Origin: Actinomycetes bacterium
GTDB lineage: Bacteria; Actinomycetota; Acidimicrobiia; Acidimicrobiales; Ilumatobacteraceae
Direction: 5' to 3'
Length of the DNA: 64,000 nt
Assembly (NCBI GenBank): GCA_029782355.1
Contig: JAKOUY010000011.1
Location: 62,001 to 126,000, forward strand
Shown here: positions 30,645 through 37,569 of the stretch, piece by piece
Layout: each line of letters opens with the position of its first letter
How positions within the stretch are numbered: position 1 is the first letter of the stretch
The notes under the pieces: model-generated
The model's database searches: none
The model's input: only the letters and a program-made list of their open reading frames with translations
What the model was told of the DNA's origin: nothing
Translations under genes and position numbers: made by a program

Positions 30645-31113
30645 CCGATTGGCGGCCAAGGTGCTGACCGTCAGCGACGGGGTCGTCGCCGGCACCCGCC
30701 AGGACGCCGGGGGGCCGGCCCTGGCCGAGCAGCTCGCCGCTGCTGGCTTCGAGGTGGTCGAGCGCCGGGTCGTCGCCGACGGCGCCGACCACGTGGCCGC
30801 GGCCTTGACGGCCATGACCGAGGGGTTCGCCGGCCTGGTGGTCACCACCGGCGGGACCGGCTTCGCCCCGCGGGATCAGACCCCGGAGGGCACCCGGGCG
30901 GTGATCGAGCGCGACGCACCGGGCCTGGCCGAGGCGATGCGCCTGGTCAGCCCACTCGGCCGGCTGTCGCGCGGGGTGGCCGGCATCCGTGGCCGCTCGA
31001 TCGTCTGCAACACACCGGGTTCCCCGAAGGGTTGCGTGGAGCAGCTCGCCGCGATCCTCGACGTCCTGCCCCACGCCCTGCGCCTCCTGGCCGACGCACC
31101 CACCCCCCACTGA
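30637..31113 (+). CDS. mogA: Molybdenum cofactor biosynthesis protein, MogA/MoaB family
   Basis: 158 residues; adenylates molybdopterin before metal insertion. The molybdopterin-binding motif TTGGTGFAPRDQTPEGT and the C-terminal LSRGVAGIRGRSIVCNTPGSPKG are diagnostic. The GTG start overlaps rsmB by 8 bases. No other moa/moe genes are in the window, so pathway context is missing; assignment to MogA rather than MoaB is uncertain. Confidence 0.87.
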   Translation: MTDRLAAKVLTVSDGVVAGTRQDAGGPALAEQLAAAGFEVVERRVVADGADHVAAALTAMTEGFAGLVVTTGGTGFAPRDQTPEGTRAVIERDAPGLAEAMRLVSPLGRLSRGVAGIRGRSIVCNTPGSPKGCVEQLAAILDVLPHALRLLADAPTPH

Positions 31114-31146
31114 CCCTCGGCCTGCAGCCCGGTGGCCACCGCAGGG

Positions 31147-31152
31147 TAAAAC
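31147..31152 (+). promoter_or_regulatory. Possible -10 box of the sulfatase gene
   Basis: TAAAAC ends 6 nt before the ATG at 31159, with no purine-rich ribosome site beyond GGGG. It departs from the YAGNNT form seen elsewhere. Confidence 0.35.
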
Positions 31153-31158
31153 GGGGCG

Positions 31159-33468
31159 ATGGCTGACGCCGGCGACACGCTCACGTATCGGGACGGCGAG
31201 CCGTTCCCCGGGCGGATCGGGACGACCCGGGACGACTCGGTCCCGGCCTGGCCGGTCGGCCCGACGGCGCCCGACGGTGCTCCCAACGTCCTGCTCGTCG
31301 TCCTCGACGACGTCGGTTTCGCCCAGCTCGGCTGCTTCGGCTCGGACATCGCCACCCCGAACCTCGATCGGTTGGCCGCCGAGGGGCTGCGCTACCGGAA
31401 CTTCCACACCACGGCGATGTGCTCGCCCACCCGGGCCTGCCTGATGACCGGGCGCAACCATCACACCTGCGCGATGGGCGGGATCACCGACCTGGCCCTC
31501 GGGTATCCCGGCTATCACGGGCGGATCCCGAGGTCGTGCGGGTTCGTCGCCGAGATGCTCCGCCAGCAGGGCTGGGCCACGTTCGCCGTCGGCAAGTGGC
31601 ATCTGGCACCCTCCGACGAGTTGCATGCCGCGGCGTCGCGCCAGCGCTGGCCGCTCGGCCAGGGGTTCGAGCGCTACTACGGCTTCATCGGCGCCGAGAC
31701 CAACCAGTACACGCCCGATCTGACCATCGACAACCGATCGGTGCGCTTCGACCCACCGCCCGGCTACCACCTCACCGAGGATCTCGCCGACCAGGCCATC
31801 ACCATGGTCGACGACCTGCGAGCCGCCGATCCGGACAAGCCGTTCTACCTGTACCTGGCCTTCGGTGCCTGCCACGCCCCGCACCAGGCGCCGGCCGAGT
31901 TCATCGATCGCTACGCCGGCCACTTCGACGGTGGCTGGGACCGCTGGCGCCAGCAGGTCTTCGAGCGCCAGCTGGCCGAGGGGATCATGCCGACCGGGTC
32001 GCAGCTGTCACCGCGGCCGGATTGGGTGCAGGACTGGGACGCCCTGCCCGATCGGGAACGCCGGCTGTACGCCCGGATGATGGAGGTCTTCGCCGGGTTC
32101 CTGACCCATACCGACCATCACCTCGGACGGCTGCTCGATCATCTCGCCGCCACCGGCGAGCTCGACCGGACCCTGGTGATCGCCCTGAGCGACAACGGTG
32201 CCTCGGCCGAAGGCGGCCCGCACGGGACGTTCAACGAGAACCTGCTGTTCAACGCGTTGCCCCACGATCTGGACGCCAACCTGGCGCGCGTCCACCAGCT
32301 GGGCGGGCCGGACACCTACGGCCACTATCCGTGGGGCTGGGCGATGGCCGGCAACACCCCGTTCAAGCGCTGGAAGCGGGAGACCCACGAGGGCGGGATC
32401 GGCGACCCGCTGATCGTCCGCCACCCGAGCATCCCCGACCGCGGCGCGGTCCGCCACCACTACACCCACGCCGTGGACGTGGCGGCCACAATTCTCGATC
32501 TCTGCGGCGTCGAGGCTCCCGCCGTGCTGAACGGCGTGGCCCAGGACCCGCTGGCCGGGCGCAGCATGGCCGCCTCACTGGCCGACCCTGCTGCAGCCGA
32601 GTTCCGCACCACCCAGTACTACGAGCAGTTCGCCTGCCGGGCGATCTACCACGAGGGATGGAAGGCGGTGGCCTTCCACTCCATGGGGTTGGTCCGCTAC
32701 AGCCCCGACGACGACCCGTTGCGGCCCTTCGACCAGGACCGCTGGGAGCTGTACCACGTGGCCGAGGACCCGTCGGAGTGCACCGACCTGGCCGAGGCCA
32801 TGCCGGACACGTTGCGCGAGCTGCAGGACATCTGGTGGCGGGAGGCCGGACGGTACTCGGCCCTGCCGTTGCAGTCCGGTCGAGCGTTCGCCGAGGGCCG
32901 TCCGTCGCAGATCCGCGACCGCCAGCGATTCGTCTACCGCGCCGGGACGGCGCCGGTGTCCGAGGAGGTCGCTCCGAACACCAAGTTGCGCGCCCACCGC
33001 ATCGTCGCCTCCTTCGCCGTGCCCGACGGTGGGGCCGAAGGGGTGCTGCTGGCCCAGGGCGGACGCTTCGGTGGCTACAGCCTGTACCTGCTGGACGGGG
33101 TCGCCCAGTACACGATGAACTTCGCCGGCCTGCAGGAGACCACCCTGCGCGCACCCGCACCGCTGGAACCTGGGAACCACGAGGTGGTGGCCGAGCTGGC
33201 GCCCATCGGTGGGCTGGCCATGCGCGCCGAACTGCTGGTCGACGGCGTCACCGTGGGCACGGCCGACATCGACCGCACCGCTCCCTTCCGCTTCGCCCTG
33301 GCCGGCGAGGGCCTGTGCTGCGGCTACGACGATGGCACCGCGGTGGCCGCCGCCTACCAGTCGCCGTTCCCCTTCACCGGGACGATTCGTGACGTGGTGG
33401 TCGAGGTCGGCGGGTCGGCCGCCGAGCGACGCCGGGCGCATGCCGAGCATGCCTGGAAGACCCAGTAG
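31159..33468 (+). CDS. Arylsulfatase-type sulfatase
   Basis: 769 residues of the alkaline-phosphatase-superfamily sulfatases. The N-terminal domain has VLLVVLDDVGFAQLGCFGSD (metal Asp residues), the C-S-P-T-R signature at residues 88-92 whose Cys is normally oxidised to formylglycine, and GKWHLAP. A further metal site is ALSDNGASAEGGPHG. The C-terminal 200 residues form a separate beta-rich domain. There is no signal peptide, so it is probably cytoplasmic, like Pseudomonas AtsA-type enzymes; sulfate-ester scavenging is the likely role. No formylglycine-generating enzyme is adjacent. Confidence 0.9.
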   Translation: MADAGDTLTYRDGEPFPGRIGTTRDDSVPAWPVGPTAPDGAPNVLLVVLDDVGFAQLGCFGSDIATPNLDRLAAEGLRYRNFHTTAMCSPTRACLMTGRNHHTCAMGGITDLALGYPGYHGRIPRSCGFVAEMLRQQGWATFAVGKWHLAPSDELHAAASRQRWPLGQGFERYYGFIGAETNQYTPDLTIDNRSVRFDPPPGYHLTEDLADQAITMVDDLRAADPDKPFYLYLAFGACHAPHQAPAEFIDRYAGHFDGGWDRWRQQVFERQLAEGIMPTGSQLSPRPDWVQDWDALPDRERRLYARMMEVFAGFLTHTDHHLGRLLDHLAATGELDRTLVIALSDNGASAEGGPHGTFNENLLFNALPHDLDANLARVHQLGGPDTYGHYPWGWAMAGNTPFKRWKRETHEGGIGDPLIVRHPSIPDRGAVRHHYTHAVDVAATILDLCGVEAPAVLNGVAQDPLAGRSMAASLADPAAAEFRTTQYYEQFACRAIYHEGWKAVAFHSMGLVRYSPDDDPLRPFDQDRWELYHVAEDPSECTDLAEAMPDTLRELQDIWWREAGRYSALPLQSGRAFAEGRPSQIRDRQRFVYRAGTAPVSEEVAPNTKLRAHRIVASFAVPDGGAEGVLLAQGGRFGGYSLYLLDGVAQYTMNFAGLQETTLRAPAPLEPGNHEVVAELAPIGGLAMRAELLVDGVTVGTADIDRTAPFRFALAGEGLCCGYDDGTAVAAAYQSPFPFTGTIRDVVVEVGGSAAERRRAHAEHAWKTQ

Positions 33469-33469
33469 A

Positions 33470-33475
33470 TAACCT
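33470..33475 (+). promoter_or_regulatory. Probable -10 box of leaderless hisG mRNA
   Basis: TAACCT ends 8 nt before the GTG at 33484 and starts inside the short gap after the sulfatase stop. Confidence 0.4.
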
Positions 33476-33483
33476 CGGTCGCC

Positions 33484-34356
33484 GTGCTCAGGCTGGTCTT
33501 GCCGAAGGGGTCGCTGGAGAAGGCCACCCTCGAACTGTTCGCCGCCGCCGATCTCCCGGTGTTGCGCTCCTCCGCCGTCGACTACAAGGCGTCGATCGCC
33601 GACAAGCGCATCGCCGAGGTCCGCATCCTGCGCCCGCAGGAGATCCCCGTCTACGTCGCCGAGGGCCTGTTCGACATCGGCATCACCGGGCGCGACTGGG
33701 TGGAGGAGACGGCCAGCGACGTGGTCAGTCTGGGTGAGTTGAAGTACTCCAAGGCAACCTCCCTGCCCATCAAGGTGGTGGTCGCGGTAGCGGGGGATTC
33801 GCCCGCCCAGCGCGTCGAGGACCTCCCGTCCGGGCTGCGGGTGAGCACCGAGTATCCCGAGCTGACCCGCCGGTTCTTCGCCGGGAAGGGCATCGACGCC
33901 GACATCCGGCTGTCCTACGGGGCCAGCGAGGCGAAGATCCCGGACATCGCCGACTGCATCGTCGACATCACCGAGACCGGGCGAGCGCTACGTGCCGCCG
34001 GCCTGCGGATCATCGACGAGATCCTGGTGAGCTACACCGAGGTGATCGCCAACCGCGCCGCCGTCGACGACCCGGTCCGGCGCCACGCCATGGGTCAGCT
34101 GATGACGCTGCTGAACGGCACGCTCGATGCCCGCGGCCAGGTGCTGGTCAAGCTGAACGTGTCCAGACTCCAGCTCGACGCGGTGGTCGCCCTGCTTCCC
34201 TCGATGGGGTCACCGACGATCAGCGAGCTGGCCGACGGTGGGCTGGCCGTGGAGACGGTGGTCGCCAAAGCGACGATCAACGAGCTGATCCCGGACCTCA
34301 AGGACGCCGGCGCCACGGCGATCCTCGAACTGCCGATCTCCAAGATCATTCCCTGA
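33484..34356 (+). CDS. hisG: ATP phosphoribosyltransferase, long form
   Basis: 290 residues; first step of histidine synthesis. The catalytic half carries RLVLPKGSLEKATLELF, GLFDIGITGRDWVEE and the PRPP loop DCIVDITETGRALRAAGL. The C-terminal 75 residues (MGSPTISELADGGLAVETVV) are the ACT-like regulatory domain of the long, histidine-inhibited HisG. No other his genes are nearby, so it is detached from a his operon. Confidence 0.95.
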   Translation: MLRLVLPKGSLEKATLELFAAADLPVLRSSAVDYKASIADKRIAEVRILRPQEIPVYVAEGLFDIGITGRDWVEETASDVVSLGELKYSKATSLPIKVVVAVAGDSPAQRVEDLPSGLRVSTEYPELTRRFFAGKGIDADIRLSYGASEAKIPDIADCIVDITETGRALRAAGLRIIDEILVSYTEVIANRAAVDDPVRRHAMGQLMTLLNGTLDARGQVLVKLNVSRLQLDAVVALLPSMGSPTISELADGGLAVETVVAKATINELIPDLKDAGATAILELPISKIIP

Positions 34357-34366
34357 ACGATCGCCG

Positions 34367-34564
34367 ATGCACCGAGGCACGGTCCAGTCCTTCGACCCCG
34401 CCGTGGGGCTGGGGGTCGTCGTCGCCGACGGCGGGGAGGTCTACCCGTTCCACTGCGTCGCCATCGCCGACGGCTCGCGGGCCATCGCCGCCGGCGCAGC
34501 GGTCCGCTTCGAGGTCGTCGCCCGCCTGGGTCGCTACGAGGCCACGGCGATCGAGGGGCGATGA
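34367..34564 (+). CDS. Small cold-shock-domain-like protein
   Basis: 65 residues. The pattern HRGTVQSFDPAVGLGVVVADGGEVYPFHCVAIADGSRAIAAG resembles a divergent cold-shock (OB-fold) domain: GTV-F-GLG-V, then YPFHC in place of the RNP-2 FVH motif. It ends with GRYEATAIEG. It could bind single-stranded nucleic acid, but the aromatic surface is reduced. It starts 10 nt after hisG and overlaps the next gene by four bases (ATGA). Confidence 0.7.
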   Translation: MHRGTVQSFDPAVGLGVVVADGGEVYPFHCVAIADGSRAIAAGAAVRFEVVARLGRYEATAIEGR

Positions 34565-34869
34565 CCACCCGTCCGGACCGGCTGGCGGAGATCGCCGCGG
34601 TGATCCGCGCCCTGCGCGACGGCGAGGTCGTCTCCTACGGCGACGTCGCGGCCACCGCCGGGTACCCGCGCCAGGCCCGGTTGGTCGGTCATCTGCTGGC
34701 CCGCACCGACGAGGACCTGCCGTGGTGGCGGGTGGTCGCCGCCGACGGCCGGCTGGTTCCCGGGCAGGAGCGTCGCCACGCCCGGCTGCTCCGGGCCGAG
34801 CAGGTGGAGATCACCCGTGGTCGGGTGCGTCGTTCGCCGCTGGGCCGCTTTGCCCGGCCGATCCCTTGA
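34561..34869 (+). CDS. Alkyltransferase-like (ATL) protein of the MGMT family
   Basis: 102 residues matching the DNA-binding domain of O6-alkylguanine-DNA alkyltransferase: IRALRDGEVVSYGDVAATAGYPRQARLVGHLLA. The motif that carries the reactive Cys in MGMT (PCHRV) reads PWWRV here, with Trp in the Cys position, which defines ATL proteins. These bind alkylated guanine and flag it for nucleotide excision repair rather than repairing it directly. The last 59 bp overlap the convergent DUF1844 gene. Confidence 0.85.
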   Translation: MTTRPDRLAEIAAVIRALRDGEVVSYGDVAATAGYPRQARLVGHLLARTDEDLPWWRVVAADGRLVPGQERRHARLLRAEQVEITRGRVRRSPLGRFARPIP

Positions 34870-35206
34870 TCTGGACGAACGCCAGGCGGATGTTCGAGAG
34901 GGCGTCGCTCAGCGTGGCGGCGTCGTCGCCCAAGCGGGCGCCCAGCCCCTCGACCAGGCAGCCGACGGCGTCGATGGCCAACGCCGCGTCGGCCAGCGCC
35001 GGCGGGGTCGACGACAGGTGGATGGCCGCCAACTCGTAGAGCCCCATCACGTGGTTGACCACCATGACCCGTGCCGGCGTCTCGGCCAGCCGGCGCCGGG
35101 CGTCGGCCAGCGCCTCCTGGACGTCCTCGATGCCCGGGTCGCCCGCTCGCGTGCCGTCGGGCCCGGTCTCGCCGACGGCGTCCTGATCGGTGTGCTCGGC
35201 CGCCAC
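34811..35206 (-). CDS. DUF1844 family protein
   Basis: 131 residues. The helical core ARVMVVNHVMGLYELAAIHL, then LADAALAIDAVGCLVEGLG and LSDALSNIRLAFVQIK, resembles the DUF1844 proteins encoded beside infC in many actinobacteria. Function unknown. The GTG at 35206 is chosen because TAGGCT lies 7 nt upstream; the longer frame would read through the infC promoter. The 3' end overlaps the ATL gene by 59 bp. Confidence 0.7.
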   Translation of the reverse strand: MAAEHTDQDAVGETGPDGTRAGDPGIEDVQEALADARRRLAETPARVMVVNHVMGLYELAAIHLSSTPPALADAALAIDAVGCLVEGLGARLGDDAATLSDALSNIRLAFVQIKGSAGQSGPAANDAPDHG

Positions 35207-35212
35207 GGTTGC

Positions 35213-35219
35213 TAGCCTA
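35213..35219. promoter_or_regulatory. Overlapping divergent -10 boxes for infC and DUF1844
   Basis: TAGCCTA reads TAGCCT on the plus strand (35213-35218) and TAGGCT on the minus strand (35214-35219, 7 nt before the DUF1844 GTG). Rightward transcription would make an infC leader of about 210 nt. Confidence 0.45.
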
Positions 35220-35224
35220 ACGGG

Positions 35225-35436
35225 TCGACAATTCAGCGAAGTGGGGCCGACCTCCGGGGTCGGCTCCCACCCGGCCACCACCAGGGCAACAGCGGTGGAG
35301 CGTCCGGGTCATTGGACGCTCGGGCTGCCAGCGGCACCCCGTGACGATGATGGCTTCGCGACCGATCCGGCCGCAGGGCCACCGACACGGAGGGACACAT
35401 CCACTTGCCCAACACCACCACGCCAGGGAGCTGGTC
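35225..35436 (+). promoter_or_regulatory. Structured leader of infC-rpmI-rplT mRNA
   Basis: Two strong hairpins are visible: GCCGACC/GGTCGGC at 35246-35264, extendable by three pairs, and the perfect 8-bp GAGCGTCC/GGACGCTC at 35298-35321. A ribosome site GGAGGG at 35389-35394 precedes a possible short ORF, and AGGGAG at 35425-35430 precedes the infC start. In several bacterial phyla this operon is controlled by L20 or IF3 binding to the leader; that function is inferred here. Confidence 0.4.
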
Positions 35437-35440
35437 ATAG
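35405..35440 (+). CDS. Possible infC leader ORF (11 codons)
   Basis: A TTG at 35405, 10 nt after GGAGGG, opens an 11-codon frame (PNTTTPGSWS after the start) whose TAG at 35438-35440 overlaps the proposed ATA start of infC. It may simply be chance; the overlap would allow translational coupling. Confidence 0.2.
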   Translation: MPNTTTPGSWS

Positions 35441-36075
35441 CACCGCCGACCCAACCCGAGCACCGGTTCAACGAGCGCATCCGCGCCCGAGACGTGCGCC
35501 TGATCGGCGCCGACGGGACGCAGCTGGGCATCAAGGCCCTTCCCGAAGCGCTGCAACTGGCCCGCCAGCAAGACCTCGACCTGGTCGAGGTGGCGCCGAT
35601 GGCCAACCCCCCGGTGTGCCGGATCATGGACTACGGCAAGTTCCGCTACGAGGAGAGCCAGAAGGCCAAGGAATCGCGCAAGAAGAACGTGCAGGTGTCG
35701 ATCAAGGAGGTCCGCTTCCGCCCGAAGATCGGCAAGGGTGACTTCGACACCAAGGTCCGTCACCTCCAGCAGTTCCTCGGCGAGGGCCACAAGGTCAAGG
35801 TGATCCTGCAGTTCCGTGGTCGGGAGATGGCCCACCCCGAGCTCGGCTCGAAGATCCTCGACGCCGTGCTGTCCCAGGTCGGCCCGGCGGCGAAGGTCGA
35901 GACCCAGGCCCGCCTGGAGGGCCGCAACATGACCATGGTGTTGGCACCCGACAAGAAGATCGTTCCGAAGAAGCCCACCGAGGCTCGCTCCGACAAGCCG
36001 GCCGACGCGGCCACCGACGGGGTGGCCGGCACGGCACCCGCCGAGCCGGCCGTGCCCGCCGCCGACCCGGCCTGA
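35437..36075 (+). CDS. infC: Translation initiation factor IF-3
   Basis: 212 residues; keeps 30S subunits apart from 50S and proofreads start codons. The N-domain HRFNERIRARDVRLIGADGTQLGIKPL-like sequence and the linker CRIMDYGKFRYEESQKAKE are typical; the C-domain starts VKEVRFRPKIGKGDFDTK-like. The C-terminal 35 residues are an Ala/Pro/Lys-rich tail. No ATG, GTG or TTG lies in frame at the expected place; ATA at 35437 follows AGGGAG by 6 nt and begins IAPPTQPEHRFNERI. infC is known for near-cognate AUU/AUC/AUA starts read by IF-3 itself, so ATA is proposed. Confidence 0.92.
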   Translation: MAPPTQPEHRFNERIRARDVRLIGADGTQLGIKALPEALQLARQQDLDLVEVAPMANPPVCRIMDYGKFRYEESQKAKESRKKNVQVSIKEVRFRPKIGKGDFDTKVRHLQQFLGEGHKVKVILQFRGREMAHPELGSKILDAVLSQVGPAAKVETQARLEGRNMTMVLAPDKKIVPKKPTEARSDKPADAATDGVAGTAPAEPAVPAADPA

Positions 36076-36110
36076 GCGGCACCACCTACCCACACGAAAG
36101 CGACACGACG

Positions 36111-36308
36111 ATGCCGAAGATGAAGACCAGCAAGACCGCCGCCAAGCGGTTCAGCAAGACCGGGACGGGCAAGCTGCGCCGGCTCCAGCAGAACCGCCAG
36201 CACCTGTTCGAGAAGAAGCCCTCGACGCGCACCCGCCGTCTCGATGGCATGGTCGAGGTGCACTCCGGCGACGAGAAGAAGATCAAGCGCCTGCTCGGCG
36301 AGCGCTGA
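36111..36308 (+). CDS. rpmI: 50S ribosomal protein L35
   Basis: 65 residues, highly basic: MPKMKTSKTAAKRFSKTGTGK is diagnostic of bL35. The ATG follows the infC stop by 35 nt with GAAAG as a weak ribosome site. Part of the infC-rpmI-rplT operon. Confidence 0.97.
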   Translation: MPKMKTSKTAAKRFSKTGTGKLRRLQQNRQHLFEKKPSTRTRRLDGMVEVHSGDEKKIKRLLGER

Positions 36309-36341
36309 CCCCGACCGAGACTCACAAGGAGACATCACCAC

Positions 36342-36695
36342 ATGGCACGCGTCAAACGCGCCGTCGGATCGAAGAAGCACCGCAAGCAGATCCTCGAGCG
36401 GGCCAAGGGCTATTACGGCAACAAGAGTCGCTCGGTGCGAGCGGCCAACGAGCAGGTCATGCGCAGTGGGCAGTACGCCTTCCGCGATCGGCGGGCGCTG
36501 AAGGGCGAGATGCGCCGGCTGTGGATCCAGCGGATCAACGCCGCCTGCCGCCTGCACGACATCAGCTACAGCCGGTTCATCGCCGGTTTGCACGCCGCCG
36601 GGATCGAGGTCGACCGCAAGTCGCTGGCCGACCTCGCCGTCACCGACGCCAACGCGTTCGGTGCCGTGGTCGCCGCGGCCAAGGCTGCGCTCTGA
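36342..36695 (+). CDS. rplT: 50S ribosomal protein L20
   Basis: 117 residues; assembly protein that binds 23S rRNA and in some bacteria represses its own operon. Motifs [27 protein letters not shown]-like and [11 protein letters not shown] are unmistakable. AAGGAG lies 7-12 nt before the ATG. The stop overlaps the presumed start of the SpoU methyltransferase gene. Confidence 0.97.
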   Translation: MARVKRAVGSKKHRKQILERAKGYYGNKSRSVRAANEQVMRSGQYAFRDRRALKGEMRRLWIQRINAACRLHDISYSRFIAGLHAAGIEVDRKSLADLAVTDANAFGAVVAAAKAAL

Positions 36696-37432
36696 GCGAC
36701 CTGCTCACCTACTCGAACCCTCGCGTTCAACGACTGCGGCGCCTGCTCGGGCGCCGCAGTTCGCGTTCGGAGGACGGCGTCGTGGTGGTGGAGGGGTCCC
36801 GGCTGGTGCGTCAGGCCCTCGCCGCCGGTTGGCAGCTGCGCGAGCAGTACGTGGCCGGCACCACCGACCCGATCGACGCGCCGGGGGAGGTCCACCGGCT
36901 CGGCCCCAACGTGATCGACCGGACGGCCACCACGGACACGCCCCCGGACGTCATCGGGGTCCTCGTCGCTCCCCACCAGGCGATCCCGGCCGGGGCCACG
37001 TTCGTCCTCGGCGCCGATCGCCTGGCCGACCCGGGCAACGCCGGCACGATGATCCGGACCGCCGAGGCGGCCGGAGCCGACGCCGTGGTCCTGACCCCCG
37101 GCTCGGTCGACCCGTACAACCCGAAGGTCGTCCGGGCCACCGCCGGGTCACTGTTCCGGGTGCCCGTGGTCACCGGCACCCTGTCCGAGCTGGGCGACGC
37201 CGGCTTGACCCTGGTGGCCACCTCGTCGCACCACGGGCGGCCCTACACCGAAGTCGATCTCACCGGTCCGGTGGCGGTGATCCTCGGCAACGAGGCGCAC
37301 GGCCTCGACGACGACGCGCCCGTCGATCACTGGGTGCGGATCCCCCAACACGGGGCGGTCGAGAGTCTCAATGTGGCCATGGCCGCCACCGTCCTGGCGT
37401 ATGAGGTCGTCCGCCAGCGGGCCCGGCACTAG
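36692..37432 (+). CDS. SpoU-family RNA 2'-O-methyltransferase
   Basis: About 246 residues. An L30e-like substrate-binding domain ([28 protein letters not shown]) precedes the knotted SPOUT domain with [39 protein letters not shown] and [22 protein letters not shown], all three SpoU motifs. Similar to TsnR/RlmB-type rRNA methyltransferases, which sit after rplT in other actinobacteria. The start is doubtful: the frame has only CTG at 36692, in a CTGA overlap with rplT, or CTG at 36701; the first ordinary codon (GTG 36782) would remove the N-terminal domain. Confidence 0.85.
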   Translation: MSDLLTYSNPRVQRLRRLLGRRSSRSEDGVVVVEGSRLVRQALAAGWQLREQYVAGTTDPIDAPGEVHRLGPNVIDRTATTDTPPDVIGVLVAPHQAIPAGATFVLGADRLADPGNAGTMIRTAEAAGADAVVLTPGSVDPYNPKVVRATAGSLFRVPVVTGTLSELGDAGLTLVATSSHHGRPYTEVDLTGPVAVILGNEAHGLDDDAPVDHWVRIPQHGAVESLNVAMAATVLAYEVVRQRARH

Positions 37433-37435
37433 CCT
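37430..37435 (+). promoter_or_regulatory. Probable -10 box upstream of pheST
   Basis: TAGCCT overlaps the SpoU gene stop and ends 7 nt before an ATG at 37443 that opens a 20-codon leader ORF. Geometry equals that of the other leaderless starts. Confidence 0.4.
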
Positions 37436-37442
37436 GTGGCCG

Positions 37443-37505
37443 ATGACGCAGCGATCGACGCAGCGATTTCGGTGCCCCCGAGCCTCGCTCGGGGCGGTGC
37501 GCTGA
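37443..37505 (+). CDS. Possible leader ORF of pheST (20 codons)
   Basis: ATG at 37443 to TGA at 37505 encodes MTQRSTQRFRCPRASLGAVR. It contains one Phe codon, TTT, which is rare in this GC-rich window where TTC dominates. A hairpin CCCCGAG/CTCGGGG (37476-37494) lies inside it. It could be an attenuator-type leader, but a run of Phe codons is lacking and no U-tract terminator follows. Confidence 0.25.
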   Translation: MTQRSTQRFRCPRASLGAVR

Positions 37506-37569
37506 ACCGGCCACGTCCTGATCGTCGCCCGGGGGACCGGCCCACCCGCTGCTCATGTGAAGGATGACG

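Noticed and set aside
34367-35206. Dense overlap of the ATL and DUF1844 genes as a sign that one is false
   Set aside because: Both have recognisable family sequence, and the 59-bp convergent overlap involves only variable C-termini.
37476-37494. Intrinsic terminator before pheS
   Set aside because: The CCCCGAG/CTCGGGG hairpin has no T-run and lies inside a possible leader ORF; kept only as part of a leader hypothesis.
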